Of a stretch of 8,254 bases of DNA, positions 6,720-8,254 are shown piece by piece (the first letter of the stretch is position 1; every line of letters starts with the position of its first letter). The stretch is from assembly GCA_900547965.1 (NCBI GenBank), contig URJE01000072.1, positions 1 through 8,254 of the forward strand, given 5' to 3'. This stretch comes from an uncultured Eggerthella sp. GTDB lineage: Bacteria > Actinomycetota > Coriobacteriia > Coriobacteriales > Eggerthellaceae. The notes below the pieces were generated by a model that was not told where the DNA came from, searched no databases, and worked only from the letters and a program-made list of their open reading frames with translations. The position numbers and the translations under genes were made by a program.

Positions 6720-6785
6720 TCTTCATACCTCGTATTATGGGAACGCTTCGGAATGCCGGGCACTTGATTTGATAAGGAAGTGAAC

Positions 6786-7277
6786 ATGGAACACGTTGAC
6801 GACATTGAAGAAGAACGCGGTGACAAGGCGATTGTCGACACGTTGCTGTCAGATACGTTTAATTCCATTCTTCGTATCGAGGAACGCTCGCTTAAGAATC
6901 GCTTGACCGAGGGTCTCTCCATTGCGGAGTTGCACACTATTGTTGCAGTGGGTTTGCATGAGATCAATTCCATGAAAGTGGTAGCTTCGCGCCTTGATGT
7001 GACCATGGCAACCCTTACGGCAGCTATGAACAAACTTGAGCGAAAGGGATTCGTGGAACGCTCTCGCAGCGAATTGGATCGCCGCCAGGTTCTGGTGCAG
7101 TTGACGTCGAAGGGACGTAAGGCCTTCCGCGCCCACGAGTCCTTCCACAAGAAGATGGTTGACAGCGCCCTTGCTGCGCTTACGCAGGAGGAAGAAGAGC
7201 TGTTTGTCAGCGCTTTGGGCAAGATCAAAGATTTCTTCGATAAGGAGAGCAAGCAGTTAAACGCTGCAGAAGCATAG
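6786..7277 (+). CDS. MarR family transcriptional regulator, FabT-like
   Basis: A 163-residue winged-helix regulator of the MarR family. The DNA-binding domain spans about residues 45-110: the recognition helix is around VTMATLTAAMNKLERKG (72-88), and the wing carries the family signature SELDRRQVLVQLTSKG (95-110). Flanking helices (1-42, 115-155) would form the dimer and ligand pocket. Segments such as SIAELHTI (45-52), LERKGFVERSRSELDRR (84-100) and the F-H-K-x-M-V segment (120-125) closely resemble streptococcal FabT, which represses fatty-acid synthesis genes with acyl-ACP as co-repressor. Together with acpP and fabK immediately downstream, this makes control of the fab genes the best guess. 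ATG 6786 is preferred: AAGGA (6774-6778) is seven bases upstream, whereas GTG 6780 is almost on top of it. The recognition of FabT is from memory of the family, not a search. Confidence 0.88.
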   Translation: MEHVDDIEEERGDKAIVDTLLSDTFNSILRIEERSLKNRLTEGLSIAELHTIVAVGLHEINSMKVVASRLDVTMATLTAAMNKLERKGFVERSRSELDRRQVLVQLTSKGRKAFRAHESFHKKMVDSALAALTQEEEELFVSALGKIKDFFDKESKQLNAAEA

Positions 7278-7373
7278 CCCTCTACTAACAACTTTTCAGC
7301 AATCGCCTTACTTAGGTGTAGATCAGTGCGCCCAAATTCGCCGTGTTTGCTTTTGCGGTTGGCGGAGAGGGGG

Positions 7374-7419
7374 ACAGCACGATGTTGGTGAATAGCAGCC
7401 TCCCTCAAACGGGTGCTGT
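7374..7419 (+). promoter_or_regulatory. Long-range inverted repeat in the acpP leader
   Basis: ACAGCAC (7374-7380) and GTGCTGT (7413-7419) are exact reverse complements separated by 32 bases. The right arm ends nine bases before the acpP ribosome-binding site (AAAGGA, 7429-7434). As RNA this could form a hairpin with a large loop next to the translation start; as DNA the wide spacing suits a looped or spaced operator less well. The 164-bp gap between marR and acpP contains no clear -35/-10 pair, so acpP may be cotranscribed with marR. Confidence 0.25.
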
Positions 7420-7441
7420 TGAATAAAGAAAGGACAGAAAC

Positions 7442-7660
7442 ATGGCAACTATTGATTCTCTGAAGGAAATCCTGAACGAAAACCTCGATATCGAGCCGGA
7501 AAAGGTTGTTGAAAGTGCAACGTTTGACGAGCTTGGCATCGATTCTCTGGACATGGCGGAACTGATTTGCGATATCGAAGAGCGCCTTGACGTTGAGTTC
7601 GGTGAGCCTGAGGGTCTGGAAACCGTTGGCTCTCTGGTGGAGTACATCGACTCCCTGTAA
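7442..7660 (+). CDS. acpP: Acyl carrier protein
   Basis: A 72-residue, strongly acidic four-helix carrier protein that shuttles growing acyl chains between type II fatty-acid synthase enzymes in the cytosol. The phosphopantetheine attachment motif GIDSLDMAEL lies at residues 32-41, with Ser35 as the modified serine; the acidic recognition helix continues through CDIEERLDVEF. The size is normal for ACP (70-80). ATG 7442 has AAAGGA (7429-7434) seven bases upstream. It stands between the FabT-like regulator and fabK, which identifies it as the fatty-acid ACP rather than a polyketide or D-alanyl carrier protein. A hairpin-rich stretch follows at 7670-7787. Confidence 0.96.
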   Translation: MATIDSLKEILNENLDIEPEKVVESATFDELGIDSLDMAELICDIEERLDVEFGEPEGLETVGSLVEYIDSL

Positions 7661-7692
7661 CCGACGCCGCCGCAGATAATGCGGTTGCGTTA

Positions 7693-7727
7693 GGGGAGGG
7701 GGCATTGTCTCTGGCTGCCCTCTCCCT
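7693..7727 (+). terminator. Hairpin downstream of acpP
   Basis: Bases 7693-7704 (GGGGAGGGGGCA) pair with 7716-7727 (TGCCCTCTCCCT) over 12 bp including two G-T wobbles, around an 11-nt loop. It begins 32 bases after the acpP stop codon. The flank CCTTAGCTCTGTC is poor in T, so full termination is unlikely; partial termination or 3'-end stabilisation that keeps acpP mRNA in excess over fabK mRNA would fit the high demand for ACP. That role is inference. A smaller stem (CCGCA 7670-7674 with TGCGG 7680-7684) precedes it. Confidence 0.5.
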
Positions 7728-7741
7728 CCTTAGCTCTGTCG

Positions 7742-7787
7742 AAGGAGGCGGCTTCTTTCGAACGTTTGCAAAGAGGCCGCCCTCTTT
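7742..7787 (+). terminator. Second strong hairpin between acpP and fabK
   Basis: Bases 7747-7758 (GGCGGCTTCTTT) pair with 7770-7781 (AAAGAGGCCGCC) over 12 bp with one G-T wobble around an 11-nt loop; five further pairs form outside a single bulged C at 7782 (7742-7746 with 7783-7787). There is no following T-run. It lies 14 bases after the hairpin at 7693-7727 and 52 bases before the fabK start. The loop CGAACGTTTGC is itself partly self-complementary. It may act as an attenuator, a processing site or an operator. Confidence 0.45.
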
Positions 7788-7839
7788 GACAGGAATGCCC
7801 GTGCGGCAAAGTGCGCAAAGTGAAAAGAGGCATACGTAT

Positions 7840-8254
7840 ATGAAGACACGTATTACCGAGCTGTTGGGTATTGAACAGCCCATCATCCAGGGCGGTATGG
7901 CATGGATCGCTGATGCGAGACTTGCCGCCGCAGTTAGCGAAGCAGGTGGCTTGGGAATCATTGCCTGCGGATCTGCTCCCGTTTCTTGGGTTCGCGAGCA
8001 GATCGAAGAAGCTCGCCGTCTTACGGATAAGCCTTTCGGCCTGAACATTATGTTGATGAACCCTGAGGCTCCCGAGCTTGCTAAGCTTGCCGCAGAGATG
8101 AAGGTTCGCGTGGTAACCACTGGTGCTGGAAATCCTGGAAACTACATCGATATGTGGAAAGAGGCAGGATGCAAGGTTATCCCCGTCGTGGCTTCTGCTG
8201 CCCTTGCTCGTCGTATGGAGCGCTGCGGGGCCGACGCTGTTGTAGCTGAGGGTT
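7840..8254 (+). CDS. fabK: Enoyl-ACP reductase II FabK (5' part)
   Basis: The first 138 codons of an FMN-dependent TIM-barrel protein, cut by the window edge. FabK reduces trans-2-enoyl-ACP, the last step of each fatty-acid elongation round; it replaces FabI in many Gram-positive bacteria, and FabK enzymes are insensitive to triclosan. Motifs include MKTRITELLGI (1-11), QGGMAW (17-22), GGLGII (36-41), KPFGLNIML (64-72, flavin-binding strand), TTGAGNP (93-99) and GADAVVAEG (130-138). These fit streptococcal FabK closely and are more specific than the related nitronate monooxygenases, which remain the main alternative. The expected catalytic-region G-G-H segment lies just beyond the edge. ATG 7840 is preceded by AAGAGG (7825-7830) nine bases upstream. 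Position directly after acpP supports the assignment. Confidence 0.93.
   Translation, partial: MKTRITELLGIEQPIIQGGMAWIADARLAAAVSEAGGLGIIACGSAPVSWVREQIEEARRLTDKPFGLNIMLMNPEAPELAKLAAEMKVRVVTTGAGNPGNYIDMWKEAGCKVIPVVASAALARRMERCGADAVVAEG

Noticed and set aside
7278..7441. Search for a second copy of the degV palindrome before acpP
   Set aside because: Only a loose half-like ACTAACAACTT is present near 7284-7294; it is not palindromic.
7758..7770. TCGAACGTTTGCA resembling an SOS/LexA box
   Set aside because: Only one half fits GAAC-N4-GTTC, and it lies in the loop of a strong hairpin between lipid genes. No such box was found before uvrB.
7786..7791. Perfect TTGACA upstream of fabK
   Set aside because: No acceptable -10 hexamer 15-19 bases downstream; the best is CAAAGT (7807-7812), with three matches at 15-bp spacing.

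Overview
The window looks like ordinary chromosomal DNA from an actinobacterium, most likely class Coriobacteriia. The reasons are the rpsA-coaE-uvrB gene order, a short ribosomal protein S1 with four S1 domains, a CoaE without the C-terminal extension known from mycobacteria, and a dissociated type II fatty-acid system with an FMN-type FabK and a FabT-like MarR regulator. Base composition is intermediate (a little over half G+C by eye). This placement is inference from gene content and protein style; no database search was possible. All eight genes lie on the + strand. I see no rRNA, tRNA, CRISPR array, insertion sequence, integrase or other sign of recent transfer.

Layout. Bases 1-123 hold the serC leader, with a perfect AT-rich inverted repeat. 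serC (124-1206) encodes phosphoserine aminotransferase. The 275-bp gap 1207-1481 carries a 10-bp perfect hairpin, a good extended -10 promoter element overlapping the hairpin's 3' flank, and a structured leader of about 145 nt for rpsA. rpsA (1482-2636) starts with TTG and ends at a strong intrinsic terminator (2663-2709). coaE (2774-3376) and uvrB (3539-5653, or from GTG 3506) follow on the same strand, separated by a short gap with no clear signal.

The second half is a lipid-synthesis region: a DegV/FakB-family fatty-acid-binding protein (5800-6654), a MarR/FabT-like regulator (6786-7277), acyl carrier protein (7442-7660), and the first 138 codons of fabK, enoyl-ACP reductase II (7840 to the window edge). 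The likely theme is balance between de novo synthesis and use of exogenous fatty acids: FakB-type proteins bind fatty acids for phosphorylation, FabT-type repressors respond to acyl-ACP, and AcpP with FabK belong to the elongation cycle. A 17-bp near-perfect palindrome upstream of degV is a reasonable operator candidate for a MarR dimer.

The genes are ordinary. What deserves a second look is non-coding: the hairpin/promoter overlap and the Shine-Dalgarno-sequestering fold before rpsA, a possible 30-codon upstream ORF there, the palindrome before degV, inverted repeats in the marR and acpP leaders, and a row of hairpins between acpP and fabK. I found no convincing evidence of a wholly new system.
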